From positions 1 through 64,000 of the forward strand of contig JANOQM010000078.1 of the NCBI GenBank assembly GCA_031422295.1: DNA of 64,000 nt, in the 5' to 3' direction. The notes below the pieces were generated by a model. The model was not told the origin of the DNA and did not search any database. It worked only from the letters and a program-made list of their open reading frames with translations. Positions 26,801 through 35,451 of this stretch are shown here, in pieces. Both the position numbers and the translations under genes were made by a program. Position 1 is the stretch's first letter, and the number at the start of each line of letters is the position of its first letter. Origin of the DNA: JANOMH01 sp031422295 (GTDB taxonomy: Bacteria > Pseudomonadota > Alphaproteobacteria > Rhodobacterales > Rhodobacteraceae).

Positions 26801-27021
26801 ATCGATTTCAGCGCCGTTTCCATCGGGCGCAGCAGCAGCCGTTCGGAATCTTCTGGCGAAATGCCGTCATAGCCTAGGCTGACATAGATGATTGGAATCT
26901 GGATATCCGGTTCGGCCTCTTTCGGAATGGAAATATAGGCCATCGTGCCCGCAACCATCAGGAACAGCAGGACCGAAATGGTCAGTCTGGCATTGCGAAT
27001 GGCCAGTTCGACCAGTTTCAT
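23878..27021 (-). CDS. RND-family efflux pump inner-membrane transporter (HAE1/AcrB type)
   Basis: 1047 residues, the usual length. The pattern is one N-terminal helix, a large periplasmic loop, a block of helices (about 335-540), a second large loop, and final helices (about 860-1010). Motifs include FVPTLGALI at the end of the first block and AGVVVNNNIVLIATYDQLRD in the second. The Asp-containing helix reads LAVGMLVDDAIIVVEYAERRM, giving the proton-relay Asp. It overlaps the upstream adaptor gene by ATGA. An outer-membrane channel and a local regulator are absent. Substrates cannot be predicted. Confidence 0.9.
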   Translation of the reverse strand: MKLVELAIRNARLTISVLLFLMVAGTMAYISIPKEAEPDIQIPIIYVSLGYDGISPEDSERLLLRPMETALKSIQGVKEMSSSAYQGGGNVVLEFQAGADLDKALDDVRNAVDDARRELPDGADEPSVNEVNISEFPVLVVTLSGDVPERVLNAAARQLRDRIEEVPGVLDAALQGVRNDLVEVIIDPARLSSYGLRPDAMIAGFQANNQLIAAGSMEGAEGRFAIRVPSLIETVEDLADLPIVANGSAIVRARDLAEIRPTMQDPTSVTRLNGNPAVAIEVSKRTGANLIDTVDQVKLVTEALQGQMPPGVIVTFSQDTSTTIRQLLSDLQNSVLTAVVLVFIIILYALSVRSSILIGLAIPASFLMGILGLQMAGLTVNLVVLFSLILAVGMLVDDAIIVVEYAERRMAEGMEKRLAFAEASHKMAGPVISSTLTRIAAFSPLLFWPGIVGEFMKYMPITLIATLSASMLYALIFVPTLGALIAKPFKNPPVHKDGAYMWLVGKAIRHPLIVLMLALTTLVAVPMTYAQIGKGVEFFPNVEPDYGLLYVKARGNLSISEMDTLVRQAEARILGWPGIESVYTRVGGGGNDAPADVIGTIQYEFVDWRERKSANAILADLRVAMQGIPGVDIEVSVPSAGPPTGKAIQIQLSADDPAGLNDAARLIGDQLAAMPDVTDIDGGLPLPGVDWELQVNRGEASRYGASPGAVGAVVQLVTSGLKLSDFRPAGSDDAVDIVLRLPEDQRTISALDQLRIETEAGPVPISNFVTRVAAPTSGILNRIDGARTVTIQAGIREGVQAQPVRDAVAAMLDDTFAGQGYATAGMRWSMAGEDQEQAEAGAFLSKAFGAAIFLIFVVLLAQFNKFISVGLVLSAVIMSTIGVFLGLMIMGQPFGVVMSGIGVIALAGVVVNNNIVLIATYDQLRDDGMDKIEAILETCRERARPVVLTALTAIFGVLPIAFGLNLELMNHETTFGAPSTQWWISLSSAIVFGLAFATVLTLLVTPSMLMLVTRSDTSRPKRRGWFARKIRTDGPIRSQVKGGQPAE

Positions 27022-28145
27022 TGCCCGATCTCCGCAAGAGCTGCGGGATCAAGTGTTGAAATGATCACTGCATCCCCGTCGCGCACAAGGTCTTGGCCTG
27101 CAGTGATTATCTGCACGCCTTCTGGCACGCCTGTGACGATCATGCCGTCGCCGGTGTCGTCGATCAAAGTCACCGGCACGAATTGCGCAATATTGTCCGG
27201 ACCCACCACACGCAGCCCAACAAGGCCCGCCTCGGACAGCGTTATGACGGACCGGGGAACGACCACCGCAGTTTGCGGGTCGGCGAACAGGCTGACTTCG
27301 GCGGTCATTCCGGATGGAATAGCGCGGTCTGGATTGGGCAGGACCACTTCGATAACAAAAGTCCGGGTGACGGCAGACGCCTGATTGGCCACGTGCTGCA
27401 CCTGACCGGCCAGCTCTAATCCGTTTACCAGCCGGACAATAGCGGCTGACCCGACTGACACAAAGGCCACGTCGCGTTCGCTCACCTCGGCTTTGACGAC
27501 GATTGGGTCAAGCGACAGGATTGTGGCGATTGGCGCACCGGCCTGCACCCATTCGCCCATTTCAACCGCCACGGAATCGACAATTCCGGCAAATGGCGCG
27601 TTCAGCAGCAGCCGGTCAGCACCGGCCATCGCCTGTGACAAAGCCGCCTCGGCCGCCGCTTTGGAGGACCGGCGCGATGTCAGTTCCAGTTCCGGCAAGC
27701 TGCCCCGCGCGAACAGGTTTTCCCCGACCTCCAACTGTTCGGTCGCCTGCAACAGGGACGCCTCGGCCGTCTGGACCATCGCGGTCACATCCGCCCCTTC
27801 CAGCCGTAAAACCAGCGCGTTCGCAGCAATATCATCGCCCTGAACGACGCCCAGTTCTTCGACAATACCATCAGATCGGGCGGCCAGAACCGTAATCTTG
27901 TCGGCTTCGGTTGCGCCAGCAATCCTGATCTCGCGGGCGTGGTCAATGAAAACCGGGGTCATCGCAAGGACAGTCCGCAATGGCGCCGCAGCGGCAATCG
28001 GCGGCGCTTCGGCGGTTTCTTGCGCCATGGCTGCGCCTGCGTCTTCGCTGCCGACCGCCGCAAATTCGCCGGTGGCAACCCAAGCTGCAGCCGCAATCAG
28101 AACAATGACCGCCAGAACACGATGGGCCCGAAAAACAGAAGACAT
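27018..28145 (-). CDS. RND efflux periplasmic adaptor (membrane fusion protein)
   Basis: 375 residues from the ATG at 28145; the frame is open for another 384 bases upstream, but those residues look like intergenic translation and lie before the natural N-terminal helix (VLAVIVLIAAAAWVATG). The order is membrane anchor, lipoyl half (ARSDGIVEELGVVQGDDI), short hairpin (about residues 140-190), second lipoyl half (LNAPFAGIVDSVAVEMGEWV), beta-barrel and membrane-proximal domains. It pairs with the downstream overlapping RND transporter gene. Confidence 0.87.
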   Translation of the reverse strand: MSSVFRAHRVLAVIVLIAAAAWVATGEFAAVGSEDAGAAMAQETAEAPPIAAAAPLRTVLAMTPVFIDHAREIRIAGATEADKITVLAARSDGIVEELGVVQGDDIAANALVLRLEGADVTAMVQTAEASLLQATEQLEVGENLFARGSLPELELTSRRSSKAAAEAALSQAMAGADRLLLNAPFAGIVDSVAVEMGEWVQAGAPIATILSLDPIVVKAEVSERDVAFVSVGSAAIVRLVNGLELAGQVQHVANQASAVTRTFVIEVVLPNPDRAIPSGMTAEVSLFADPQTAVVVPRSVITLSEAGLVGLRVVGPDNIAQFVPVTLIDDTGDGMIVTGVPEGVQIITAGQDLVRDGDAVIISTLDPAALAEIGQ

Positions 28146-28447
28146 GGCACTATGGTCCTGAAAAAAGTGTCGTTGCGCTTCGACGAAATCCGGGACTTGC
28201 CTGAACGAGGCAGTGACCTTCGCTCGACACGATTTGGTCACTTTTTCGAGAAGTTCAATATAGCTTGCGAAGCGAAGGTTGGGATTGCCGGATTTTCTGA
28301 CACAAACTACTGATCTTGCAGGTAGTTCAGTCTGTTTTTGACCTTTGGCCCACAAGTCTTGGGTCATCATATCATGTATGTCCCGGTTTGGCGCGTGTTC
28401 CTCAATGTGGTCGAGATTGTCGACTGCCCCATTGGCCTGACAGGCAT
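28146..28447. other. Intergenic region upstream of the efflux operon
   Basis: This stretch of 302 bases lies between the efflux adaptor gene and the beta-keto acid cleavage enzyme gene. I see no gene, RNA or clear repeat in it. It presumably holds the efflux operon promoter on the minus strand, but no convincing -35/-10 pair was found. Confidence 0.5.
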
Positions 28448-29305
28448 TTAACAGACGCCGGGTGCGCGCAGGCCCAAAAGGGCGCGGGCCTCGGTCCATG
28501 TTGCAACCGGGCGCTCGTATTTCTGGCAAAGCGCAACAGTTCGTTGGACGAGTGCGGCATTTGATGGGGCCAAAGTGGATTTATCAAGCCGCACATTGTC
28601 TTCCAGACCGGTGCGCGTATGTCCGCCCGATGAAATCGCCCATTCATTCAGCACTATTTGCTGCGGCCCAATCCCGGCGGCGCACCACTGGGTAGCCTCG
28701 CCAAACAGGCGCTTGACGGTCTTAATATAGAAATCAAATATGTCCCTATCTGCAGGCATGGCATTCTTCACACCCATGACAAACTGCACATAAGGGGTTC
28801 CGTCCAGCTGCCCTCGGGCCTTCATCTCGGCAGCCTTGAGGATGTGCGAAAGATCAAACGCCTCAATCTCGGGTTTGATATCATGGGCCAGCATTTGCGC
28901 AGCCAACCAATCGACAAGCTCGGGAGGATTTTCATAGACTCTGGTCGGAAAGTTGTTTGACCCCACGGACAGCGAAGCCATGTCGGGCCGCAACGGCAAC
29001 ATACCGCCACGCGCCTGACCGGCACCTGACCGGCCCCCGGTGGAAAGCTGAATGATCATGCCGGGGCAGTGCCTTTCGATTCCCTCCTTCAGCCGCCCGA
29101 AACGTTCGGGGTCAGAGGTTGGCTTTCCATCATCATCGCGGACATGGGCGTGCAGAATGCTGGCCCCCGCCTCGAACGCCGCCTGGGTCGATTCAATCTG
29201 TTCAGAAATCGTGATTGGAACCGCCGGATTGTCGGCCTTGTTCGGCAGCGATCCGGTGATGGCGACACAGATGATGCAGGGGGGCATTTCGGCGGAAAAG
29301 GTCAT
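28448..29305 (-). CDS. Beta-keto acid cleavage enzyme (BKACE, DUF849 family)
   Basis: 285 residues. Family landmarks are CVAITGSLPNKADNP near the start, ILHAHVRDDDGKPTSDPERF with the zinc-binding HxH near residues 52-54, QLSTGGRSG, and GGHTRTGLEDN near residue 233. These enzymes cleave a beta-keto acid with acetyl-CoA (as in 3-keto-5-aminohexanoate cleavage in lysine fermentation, or dehydrocarnitine breakdown), giving acetoacetate and a CoA thioester. Nothing adjacent indicates a lysine or carnitine pathway, so the exact substrate is open. Confidence 0.85.
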   Translation of the reverse strand: MTFSAEMPPCIICVAITGSLPNKADNPAVPITISEQIESTQAAFEAGASILHAHVRDDDGKPTSDPERFGRLKEGIERHCPGMIIQLSTGGRSGAGQARGGMLPLRPDMASLSVGSNNFPTRVYENPPELVDWLAAQMLAHDIKPEIEAFDLSHILKAAEMKARGQLDGTPYVQFVMGVKNAMPADRDIFDFYIKTVKRLFGEATQWCAAGIGPQQIVLNEWAISSGGHTRTGLEDNVRLDKSTLAPSNAALVQRTVALCQKYERPVATWTEARALLGLRAPGVC

Positions 29306-29519
29306 TGGTCATCCCTGGAAATGGTTTCGGTGTCATTTTGTTTGCCAGCGTTTGAACAATCTTGCGTTGATCTTTATGGCGATCAAAGATTGCAGGTGTC
29401 GCCGTTGTCCGATTAGGGGCAGGACAGGATTTTTACCTAATGATGGCCCGCTGTTTCACCACGAATAGCGAAACCAGCAGAGCAGGGCAAAGCCGTTTCC
29501 CCAACTGAAAGATTGAAAA

Positions 29520-29595
29520 TGGTGCCGCACGAGGGATTCGAACCCCCGACCCCATCATTACGAATGATGTGCTCTACCTGCTGAGCTAGTGCGGC
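29520..29595 (-). tRNA. tRNA-Thr(CGU)
   Basis: The minus strand folds as a standard cloverleaf: acceptor stem GCCGCAC/GTGCGGC, D-arm GCTC...GAGC, anticodon stem CATCA/TGATG with loop TTCGTAA (anticodon CGT, reading ACG), and T-arm with GTTCGAATC. The CCA end is encoded at 29520-29522. No integrase or attachment-site repeat was noticed beside it. Confidence 0.96.
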
Positions 29596-29636
29596 GTACC
29601 TTTTGCATTAGCACCGGACCTTGCACCGGAAAAGAC

Positions 29637-31058
29637 CTATTTTTCCGACCCGGCATCCAGCACGTCGGTTGTTACCTTAGCGGGTTGCCCAATGATCAGC
29701 GGCAGAAGTTCGGTGCCTGCGGGCATCGCCACCTCGCCCATCGCGGGGGTTTTCCACGCTAAAGTATCAAATCCATGGCAGTTGGTACAGACAGGGCCCC
29801 AGCCTGCGTGGATGTGATTGCAGTTGTCGCAAACCCATTGAGGCCCGCGCGAGGCTGTCAGGGTCTTGGTCAGCCAGCCGCGCACCACAGCATCATCGGC
29901 ACCTGCCCCCCGCTCAATCGCGGCCATCAGGGTCAGGTTGCGGGCGGTGGGATCAGTTGTCACCAGATCGCCCAGTGCGCGCCGCGCCTCGGGGAAATCT
30001 TCGGCAGCGATCCGCAGTTCGGCCAGCAACATTTTGGTCTCGGAGTGGTCGGCGCGCAGGGCGGTCAGGGTAACGAACCGTTTCAAGCGGTTTTTGGGCG
30101 ACTCGTTGGGGTCAATTTCTGCGAATGCGGCGGCAAGGTCGGGATGCGGCTGCACCTCCCACGCCTTTTTCAGCACACGGGTCGCGTAGCGCGGATTGCC
30201 AGCGGCAATATAGCTGCGGGCGGCCATGGCTGCGGCGGGGATCAGGTCGGGGGACAGGCGGTTCGCCTCGATTGCAGCCTCGCGGACCTCGATCGAATTG
30301 CTGTCGGTCAGAATATCCTTGGCCTCGGACAGGGCCAGCACAGCATCACGTCGGCGATGCACATCGCGGGGCAACAGACCGGCCCGCAATTTTGCGCCCA
30401 AAGTGGCGCGCGCGCCTGCCCAATCCCCACCTTCTGCCTGCAGGCGCAACAGGATGTCTTGCGTTTCGGCATGTTTAGGTTTCAGCTCAAACGCCTTTTC
30501 GGCCAGTTTCAGCGCGGTCTTGGTGTCGCCGTCAGCCAGCCGCTGTTTCATGATCCCGCGTATGCCGACAAACCGGGTGCGGTCGTCTTGCAGCAGCACT
30601 TTGTAGGTTTCTTCGGCCTTGGTGCGATCTCCTGCCATTTCGGCGGCCTGGGCCATCAACAGATTGGTCAGTTCCGGCCGCTCTAGAAACCGTTCCGCCT
30701 TGCCTGCCTTGGCCATCGCCAGATGCCCCTCGCCGCTGGCCAGCGCCATCATCCCTTCGGACAGGGCCTCGAACCCTTTGCGTTCGCGGTTGCGGCTGAA
30801 ATAACGGGAAATTGCCGTTTCATCGCCGTTCAGAAACTTGAATCCGGCAATCAACATCCCCACGGCATAGATCACCAGCCAAACCGCCAGCACCAGTGTG
30901 GCCAAACCAATGGCCAGCTCCAACGGACTTAGGGTCAATTCATAGCCTGCAACAGTGATTTCAGCCCCTCCCGATACCTCCATCAGGCGTGCGGCCCCAA
31001 AGGTCAGGATCGTGACCGCAGCAACAAAGGCAAGAATTTTGAACAGGGACCAGAGCAT
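29637..31058 (-). CDS. hemY: HemY-like membrane tetratricopeptide protein
   Basis: 473 residues. Two N-terminal membrane helices (about 3-25 and 45-68) match the HemY_N domain, followed by tetratricopeptide-type helices through about residue 420. The C-terminus carries CDNC...CTNC (WVCDNCNHIHAGWGPVCTNC), a rubredoxin-like metal knuckle like that of LapB. Alphaproteobacterial members sit next to hemD and a mitofilin homolog, as here. The name is historical; a direct catalytic role in heme synthesis is doubtful. It starts 7 bases after the mic60-like gene ends. Confidence 0.82.
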   Translation of the reverse strand: MLWSLFKILAFVAAVTILTFGAARLMEVSGGAEITVAGYELTLSPLELAIGLATLVLAVWLVIYAVGMLIAGFKFLNGDETAISRYFSRNRERKGFEALSEGMMALASGEGHLAMAKAGKAERFLERPELTNLLMAQAAEMAGDRTKAEETYKVLLQDDRTRFVGIRGIMKQRLADGDTKTALKLAEKAFELKPKHAETQDILLRLQAEGGDWAGARATLGAKLRAGLLPRDVHRRRDAVLALSEAKDILTDSNSIEVREAAIEANRLSPDLIPAAAMAARSYIAAGNPRYATRVLKKAWEVQPHPDLAAAFAEIDPNESPKNRLKRFVTLTALRADHSETKMLLAELRIAAEDFPEARRALGDLVTTDPTARNLTLMAAIERGAGADDAVVRGWLTKTLTASRGPQWVCDNCNHIHAGWGPVCTNCHGFDTLAWKTPAMGEVAMPAGTELLPLIIGQPAKVTTDVLDAGSEK

Positions 31059-31065
31059 GTGCGCC

Positions 31066-32283
31066 TCAGTTTTGGGTCAGGGATTGGGACAACTGTTCGG
31101 CCGCAGCAAGGGCTGCAATTCGGGCCTCGGCGGCACCGATCCAGCCAGACATTTCCGCGCGGACCACTTCGGGCAGGGTGGCAATTTCAGCCATCGCATC
31201 GACCAGCCGGTTTTGTCGCAGCCCTTCTTCGGCGCGCGATAGAATCGCGTCGGCAGTATCCCCATCTTGGGGCGTGACAGACCTGACGTCGAACTGGTTG
31301 CGCAGGAATGATGCAAATCCACCGCCATCTTCGCCTGCCAAGCCTTCGCTGCGGGCGACGGCAAGGGCGGCCCGGGCGGCGGCCGGGAAATCCGTTTGCA
31401 AAATCAGAAGAGTCGGCACCCCTTTGGCGGCAAGTGCCGTCAATGCATCGGGCACGGTGACAATAGCTGCCAGATCACCCAATGCGGCCTCGAACGGCGC
31501 GCCGCTCTCCAGCGACGCCTGCACCCGCGACAATGCAGCCCGCGCAGTGGCTGCAACTGCAGCCTCGGTAGCTGACTGTTCGATCGTCGCAACCTCGGAC
31601 CGGGTCTGGTCAAGCTGAGCGGTTGCATCAGCGGCAAGTTCCTGCATCCGCGCTTCTTGGGCGCTGATCTCTGCCCGCAAACCTTCCATTTCACGTTCCC
31701 ATGCGGCGATGGCTGTTACCGACAGGGTTCCGTCCGCGCTCGGCGCCTTTTCCAGCTCGCTTAGTCTGGCGTCAAACGTTGTCAGTGCGATTGCCATTTC
31801 GGATTGAAAATCGGTCACGTTTGACTGCGCCAGCGCCAAAGTGGCAGACAGCGGAGCTACATCCGCAGGGGCTGGCAAGGCCGCAATCTGCGCCTGCAGG
31901 TCGGCAATCTGGTCGGCTTGCGCCAAGGCCAAAGCGGTCATGTCCGGATTACCCGTTGATTGCCCGAAATAGGCCGCAGCATAACCTAAGACCGCTGCGA
32001 GAATTCCGCCCAGCATAACCGGGCCAAAACCAACCTGTCGCACCGCTACCTTTGGTGTAGAAGCCGGTTGTGACGGCGGCACAGGGTCGGATATCGGCTG
32101 CTGTTCGGGTTCTGGCGCGGCAGATTGGTCTAACTCGAATACCATTTCTGGCTCTGGCATTATGTCAATCACCGCGTTCAGGGGCGTCACTTGCCCATCA
32201 TCCAGCGGCTCGCTGGGCCCCGCCGCGTCAGTCGATACCAAAGGGTCGACCTTGTCGGTCCTGGTTTTTGCGGATCTCGCCAC
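31066..32283 (-). CDS. Mic60/mitofilin-like inner membrane protein (COG4223)
   Basis: 405 residues from the GTG at 32283, which has AAGGGA 6 bases upstream; the frame is open further but lacks a better start. A Pro/Glu-rich cytoplasmic head is followed by one membrane helix (about 90-110, GPVMLGGILAAVLGYAAAYFG), a coiled coil (about 125-240) and a helical C-terminal domain like mitofilin. Alphaproteobacterial Mic60 bends intracytoplasmic membranes and interacts with outer-membrane proteins. The gene lies between hemD and hemY, the conserved order. Confidence 0.78.
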   Translation of the reverse strand: MARSAKTRTDKVDPLVSTDAAGPSEPLDDGQVTPLNAVIDIMPEPEMVFELDQSAAPEPEQQPISDPVPPSQPASTPKVAVRQVGFGPVMLGGILAAVLGYAAAYFGQSTGNPDMTALALAQADQIADLQAQIAALPAPADVAPLSATLALAQSNVTDFQSEMAIALTTFDARLSELEKAPSADGTLSVTAIAAWEREMEGLRAEISAQEARMQELAADATAQLDQTRSEVATIEQSATEAAVAATARAALSRVQASLESGAPFEAALGDLAAIVTVPDALTALAAKGVPTLLILQTDFPAAARAALAVARSEGLAGEDGGGFASFLRNQFDVRSVTPQDGDTADAILSRAEEGLRQNRLVDAMAEIATLPEVVRAEMSGWIGAAEARIAALAAAEQLSQSLTQN

Positions 32284-32356
32284 GTTGCTTCCCTTTGCGA
32301 CTCTTTTTAGGCACCCGCAAACCCTAGCCCGGCTGCATCGCCCTCTCAAGGACTGC

Positions 32357-33055
32357 TCAGTGGGGTTGCAACAGTTCCAGCTTACGCCGGACAGCCCGGA
32401 TCATCGCTGTACCATCAGGATTATCAACTGTGACACAGCTATGCGGTTCCAATACTTTGGCCTGAAATGCAACAGCTTGGCTGATGCAGATCACATGCAA
32501 CGGCGCTGTAAATGGGCCGGATCGGGCCAGAATAGAGCCACTTCTGGGTGAAAAAAGCGGGATGACTACCGGCCGTCCCCCTGCTAGGGCTATCCGAGCG
32601 GCCTGATGCAAGGGCAGTTCAAGCTGCCGGTAGGCGACAATTTCCTGCGCTGCAAACCCGGCGGCATTTAGCCGCCCAGCAACGTCGCCACGCGCATGTT
32701 CACCGCGAATATGCAAAAGCGGTCCTTGCGCGCTCTGCGACAGAATCAGGGTGACCAGTGCTGCCGCATCCGCTCCGGCCGAGATTGGGTCAAACCCTGC
32801 GGCAAGCGCAGCTTCTGCGGTCTGGTCACCAACACACCAGGCGCGGCGTGGCAAACCCGAGATTTGCCCGGCTGCGATGGCCCCGTTTTCGGAGGTCAGG
32901 ATGATGCCCCACAACCCCGGGCTGACCGGGCCCGAGGCTATGGGTTCGATCTGAATCAACGGGGCCACGACAGTTTCGACCTTCATATTCAATTGTACGA
33001 CAAATCGGCGGGCTGCACCTTCGGGCCGGGTTATAAGAAGGATTGGCCCAGGCAT
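32357..33055 (-). CDS. hemD: Uroporphyrinogen-III synthase
   Basis: 232 residues from the ATG at 33055 (MPGPILLITRPEGAARRF); an ATG at 33076 would add seven residues. The N-terminal LLITRPEGAARR, GIILTSENGAIAAG and the later VIPLFSPRSGSILA match HemD, which cyclises hydroxymethylbilane to uroporphyrinogen III. Sequence conservation in this family is low, so position helps: it is followed by mic60-like and hemY and is divergent from tsaD, the common alphaproteobacterial order. Confidence 0.83.
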   Translation of the reverse strand: MPGPILLITRPEGAARRFVVQLNMKVETVVAPLIQIEPIASGPVSPGLWGIILTSENGAIAAGQISGLPRRAWCVGDQTAEAALAAGFDPISAGADAAALVTLILSQSAQGPLLHIRGEHARGDVAGRLNAAGFAAQEIVAYRQLELPLHQAARIALAGGRPVVIPLFSPRSGSILARSGPFTAPLHVICISQAVAFQAKVLEPHSCVTVDNPDGTAMIRAVRRKLELLQPH

Positions 33056-33133
33056 GTTTGCTTTCAGCGGTGGCATTGTTCAAATCTGGCCCAAGTGTTA
33101 CCCCGCAGGACAACAAGCGCAACCGGAACCCGC

Positions 33134-34219
33134 ATGATTACCCTTCTTGGCATAGAAAGCAGTTGCGATGACACCGCCGCCGCCGTTGTGCGGCAGGGCG
33201 CAGGGGCGGCGCAAATTCTGTCATCGGTCGTACTGGGGCAAACCGCGCTGCATGCCGCGTTTGGCGGCGTGGTGCCGGAAATTGCCGCCCGGGCGCATGT
33301 TGAACGCATCGACATTTGCATCGAACAAGCGATGGATCAGGCCAGGGTCGGATTTCGGGATCTCGACGGTATCGCGGTAACTGCCGGGCCGGGGTTGATT
33401 GGTGGGGTGCTGTCTGGTGTCATGTGTGCCAAAGGGTTGGCTGCGGCAACGGGTCTGCCGCTGATCGGGGTGAACCACCTGGCGGGGCATGCGCTGACCC
33501 CCCGCTTGACTGATCAGACGCCGTTTCCGTATCTGATGCTGCTGGTGTCAGGCGGGCATTGCCAGTTTTTGCTAGTGCGGGGTCCGGATCAGTATCAGCG
33601 GATTGGCGGCAGTATTGACGACGCGCCGGGAGAGGCGTTTGACAAAACCGCCCGGCTGATCGGGCTGGGTCAGCCGGGTGGGCCATTGGTTGAACGGGCC
33701 GCACAGTCGGGCGATCCGCGCCGGTTTGTCCTGCCCCGCCCGTTGCTGGACCGACCCGGGTGCGATATGTCATTTTCCGGGCTGAAAACCGCATTGCTGC
33801 GCGCGCGGGACGGGGTGGTGGCGGCCAATGGTGGGCTGACGGCGCAGGATCAATCCGATCTGGCGGCCGGGTTTCAGGCCGCTGTGGTGGATGTTCTGGT
33901 GGAAAAGTCAGCGCGTGCTTTGGCCATTTATCTGGAAACCGCCCCTGCCAAACGCTGCTTTGCGGTTGCGGGCGGCGTTGCGGCCAATGCGCCGATCCGG
34001 GCTGCGATTCAGTCGGTTTGTGCCCAGTTTGACACTGATTTTGTAGCGCCGCCCTTAGCCCTTTGCACTGATAATGCAGCGATGATTGCTTATGCCGGGA
34101 TTGAGCGCCTGCGGCTGGGTCAGGTCGATGATTTCAGGCTGTCCGCCCGCCCACGCTGGCCGCTGGATACTGCCAGCCCTGCGTTGTTAGGGTCCGGCAA
34201 AAAGGGGGCCAAGGCATGA
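33134..34219 (+). CDS. tsaD: tRNA N6-adenosine threonylcarbamoyltransferase TsaD
   Basis: 361 residues from the ATG at 33134; the longer open frame upstream crosses hemD and is not coding. The ASKHA fold shows TLLGIESSCDDTAAAVV at the start, the metal-binding NHLAGHA motif near residue 115, LLVSGGHCQ, and the PGEAFDKTARLIGL segment. With TsaE (also in this window), TsaB and TsaC it makes t6A37 of ANN-reading tRNAs. It overlaps gpsA by ATGA. Confidence 0.96.
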   Translation: MITLLGIESSCDDTAAAVVRQGAGAAQILSSVVLGQTALHAAFGGVVPEIAARAHVERIDICIEQAMDQARVGFRDLDGIAVTAGPGLIGGVLSGVMCAKGLAAATGLPLIGVNHLAGHALTPRLTDQTPFPYLMLLVSGGHCQFLLVRGPDQYQRIGGSIDDAPGEAFDKTARLIGLGQPGGPLVERAAQSGDPRRFVLPRPLLDRPGCDMSFSGLKTALLRARDGVVAANGGLTAQDQSDLAAGFQAAVVDVLVEKSARALAIYLETAPAKRCFAVAGGVAANAPIRAAIQSVCAQFDTDFVAPPLALCTDNAAMIAYAGIERLRLGQVDDFRLSARPRWPLDTASPALLGSGKKGAKA

Positions 34220-35175
34220 AGATAGCAATTGCCGGGGCTGGAGCGTTTGGCACGGCTTTGGCCATTGCATTGTCTCAAAGAGATGCGGTTACGCTGTGGG
34301 CGCGGGATGCGCGGGCCGCGCGGCAGATGCAGGCGTCCCGGCAAAATCCACGTTTGCCGGACGTAAAGGTGCCGATACAAATCAGCATTTCTTACGACAT
34401 CGACGATGTTTTTGCGGCAGATGCGATACTGCTGGCGCTTCCCGCACAGGCCCTTTCGGGGTTTCTGACCGAACATGCCACCGGACTGGCAGGCAAATGG
34501 CTGGTGGCCTGCGGCAAAGGCATCGATCTGGCCACGTTGGCCGGGCCCACCGAAACCATCCGCTGCCATGTGCCAACGGCGATATCGGCAATCCTGACCG
34601 GACCCAGCTTTGCCGCCGATATTGCCCGTGGGTTGCCCACCGCACTGACATTGGCGTGCCGGGATGATGCTGTTGGTAAGGTTTTACAATCTGCCCTGTC
34701 GACCCAATCCCTGCGATTATACCGGACGGTGGACACGACCGGCGCTGAACTGGGCGGGGCGCTGAAAAATATCATCGCTATTGCCTGTGGTGCGGCGATT
34801 GGAGCGGGCTTGGGCGATAGTGCGCGGGCCGCGCTGATGACACGCGGTTTTGCCGAAATGCAGCGTCTTGCCGACCGGCTGGGGGCGGATCCTGACACAT
34901 TGGCCGGTTTGTCAGGGCTGGGCGATCTGGTGTTGACCTGTTCATCTGCAGGGTCGCGCAATTATCGGTACGGGCTGTCACTGGGCCAGAAGACCAGCAT
35001 TGACCAAAGCCTGACAGTCGAGGGGATTGCGACGGCTATGGCCGTCACTAACATGGCACAAAAGCTGGCAATCGAGATGCCGATCAGTGCTGTCGTCGCG
35101 GCCCTTGTCAGTGGTCAGATGACGGTGCCCAAAGCAATGACCGCCCTTCTGTCCCGTCCCTTAAAAGAGGAATAA
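34216..35175 (+). CDS. gpsA: NAD(P)-dependent glycerol-3-phosphate dehydrogenase
   Basis: 319 residues. It has the Rossmann GAGAFGTALA at the N-terminus, ACGKGIDL, ILTGPSFAADIARGLPTA, and the catalytic-Lys region ELGGALKNIIAIACG near residue 183. GLSGLGDLVLTCSSAGSRNYRYG is the family C-terminal signature. It reduces dihydroxyacetone phosphate to sn-glycerol-3-phosphate for phospholipids. It overlaps tsaD, and a YciI-family gene follows after 3 bases. Confidence 0.96.
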   Translation: MKIAIAGAGAFGTALAIALSQRDAVTLWARDARAARQMQASRQNPRLPDVKVPIQISISYDIDDVFAADAILLALPAQALSGFLTEHATGLAGKWLVACGKGIDLATLAGPTETIRCHVPTAISAILTGPSFAADIARGLPTALTLACRDDAVGKVLQSALSTQSLRLYRTVDTTGAELGGALKNIIAIACGAAIGAGLGDSARAALMTRGFAEMQRLADRLGADPDTLAGLSGLGDLVLTCSSAGSRNYRYGLSLGQKTSIDQSLTVEGIATAMAVTNMAQKLAIEMPISAVVAALVSGQMTVPKAMTALLSRPLKEE

Positions 35176-35178
35176 ATC

Positions 35179-35451
35179 ATGCGTGCTGCCTTAATGACCC
35201 ACGACAAACCCGGTGCCCTGCAAATCCGGCTGGATACCAGAACCGCCCATCTGGACTATATCAAAGCCACAGGCGTGGTTGAAATGGCCGGGCCGCTATT
35301 GGACGAGGCCGGGCAAATGTGCGGATCGTTGATCATTCTGGACGTGGCCGATATGGCCGCGGCGCAAACTTGGGCCGATCATGACCCCTATGCCAAAGCC
35401 GGACTTTTTGCGACAGTCACCCTGACAGAATGGAAAAAGGTAATCGGCTGA
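35179..35451 (+). CDS. YciI family protein
   Basis: 90 residues with the YciI (PF03795) ferredoxin-like pattern: an early YIKATGVVEMAGPLLDEAGQMCGSLII, then AQTWADHDPYAKAGLFATVTLTEWKKV. The His and Asp of the DHDPY motif are typical of the family. The molecular role of most members is unknown. It overlaps the EVE-domain gene (TGATG), and this pairing after gpsA is frequent in Rhodobacteraceae as I recall. Confidence 0.85.
   Translation: MRAALMTHDKPGALQIRLDTRTAHLDYIKATGVVEMAGPLLDEAGQMCGSLIILDVADMAAAQTWADHDPYAKAGLFATVTLTEWKKVIG

Noticed and set aside
29520..29595. tRNA-Thr as integration site of an island
   Set aside because: No integrase gene and no repeated 3' tRNA end were seen nearby.
32696..33133. 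N-terminal extension of TsaD
   Set aside because: The extra frame runs antisense through hemD; TsaD proper begins at 33134 with the conserved MITLLGIESSCDDT.
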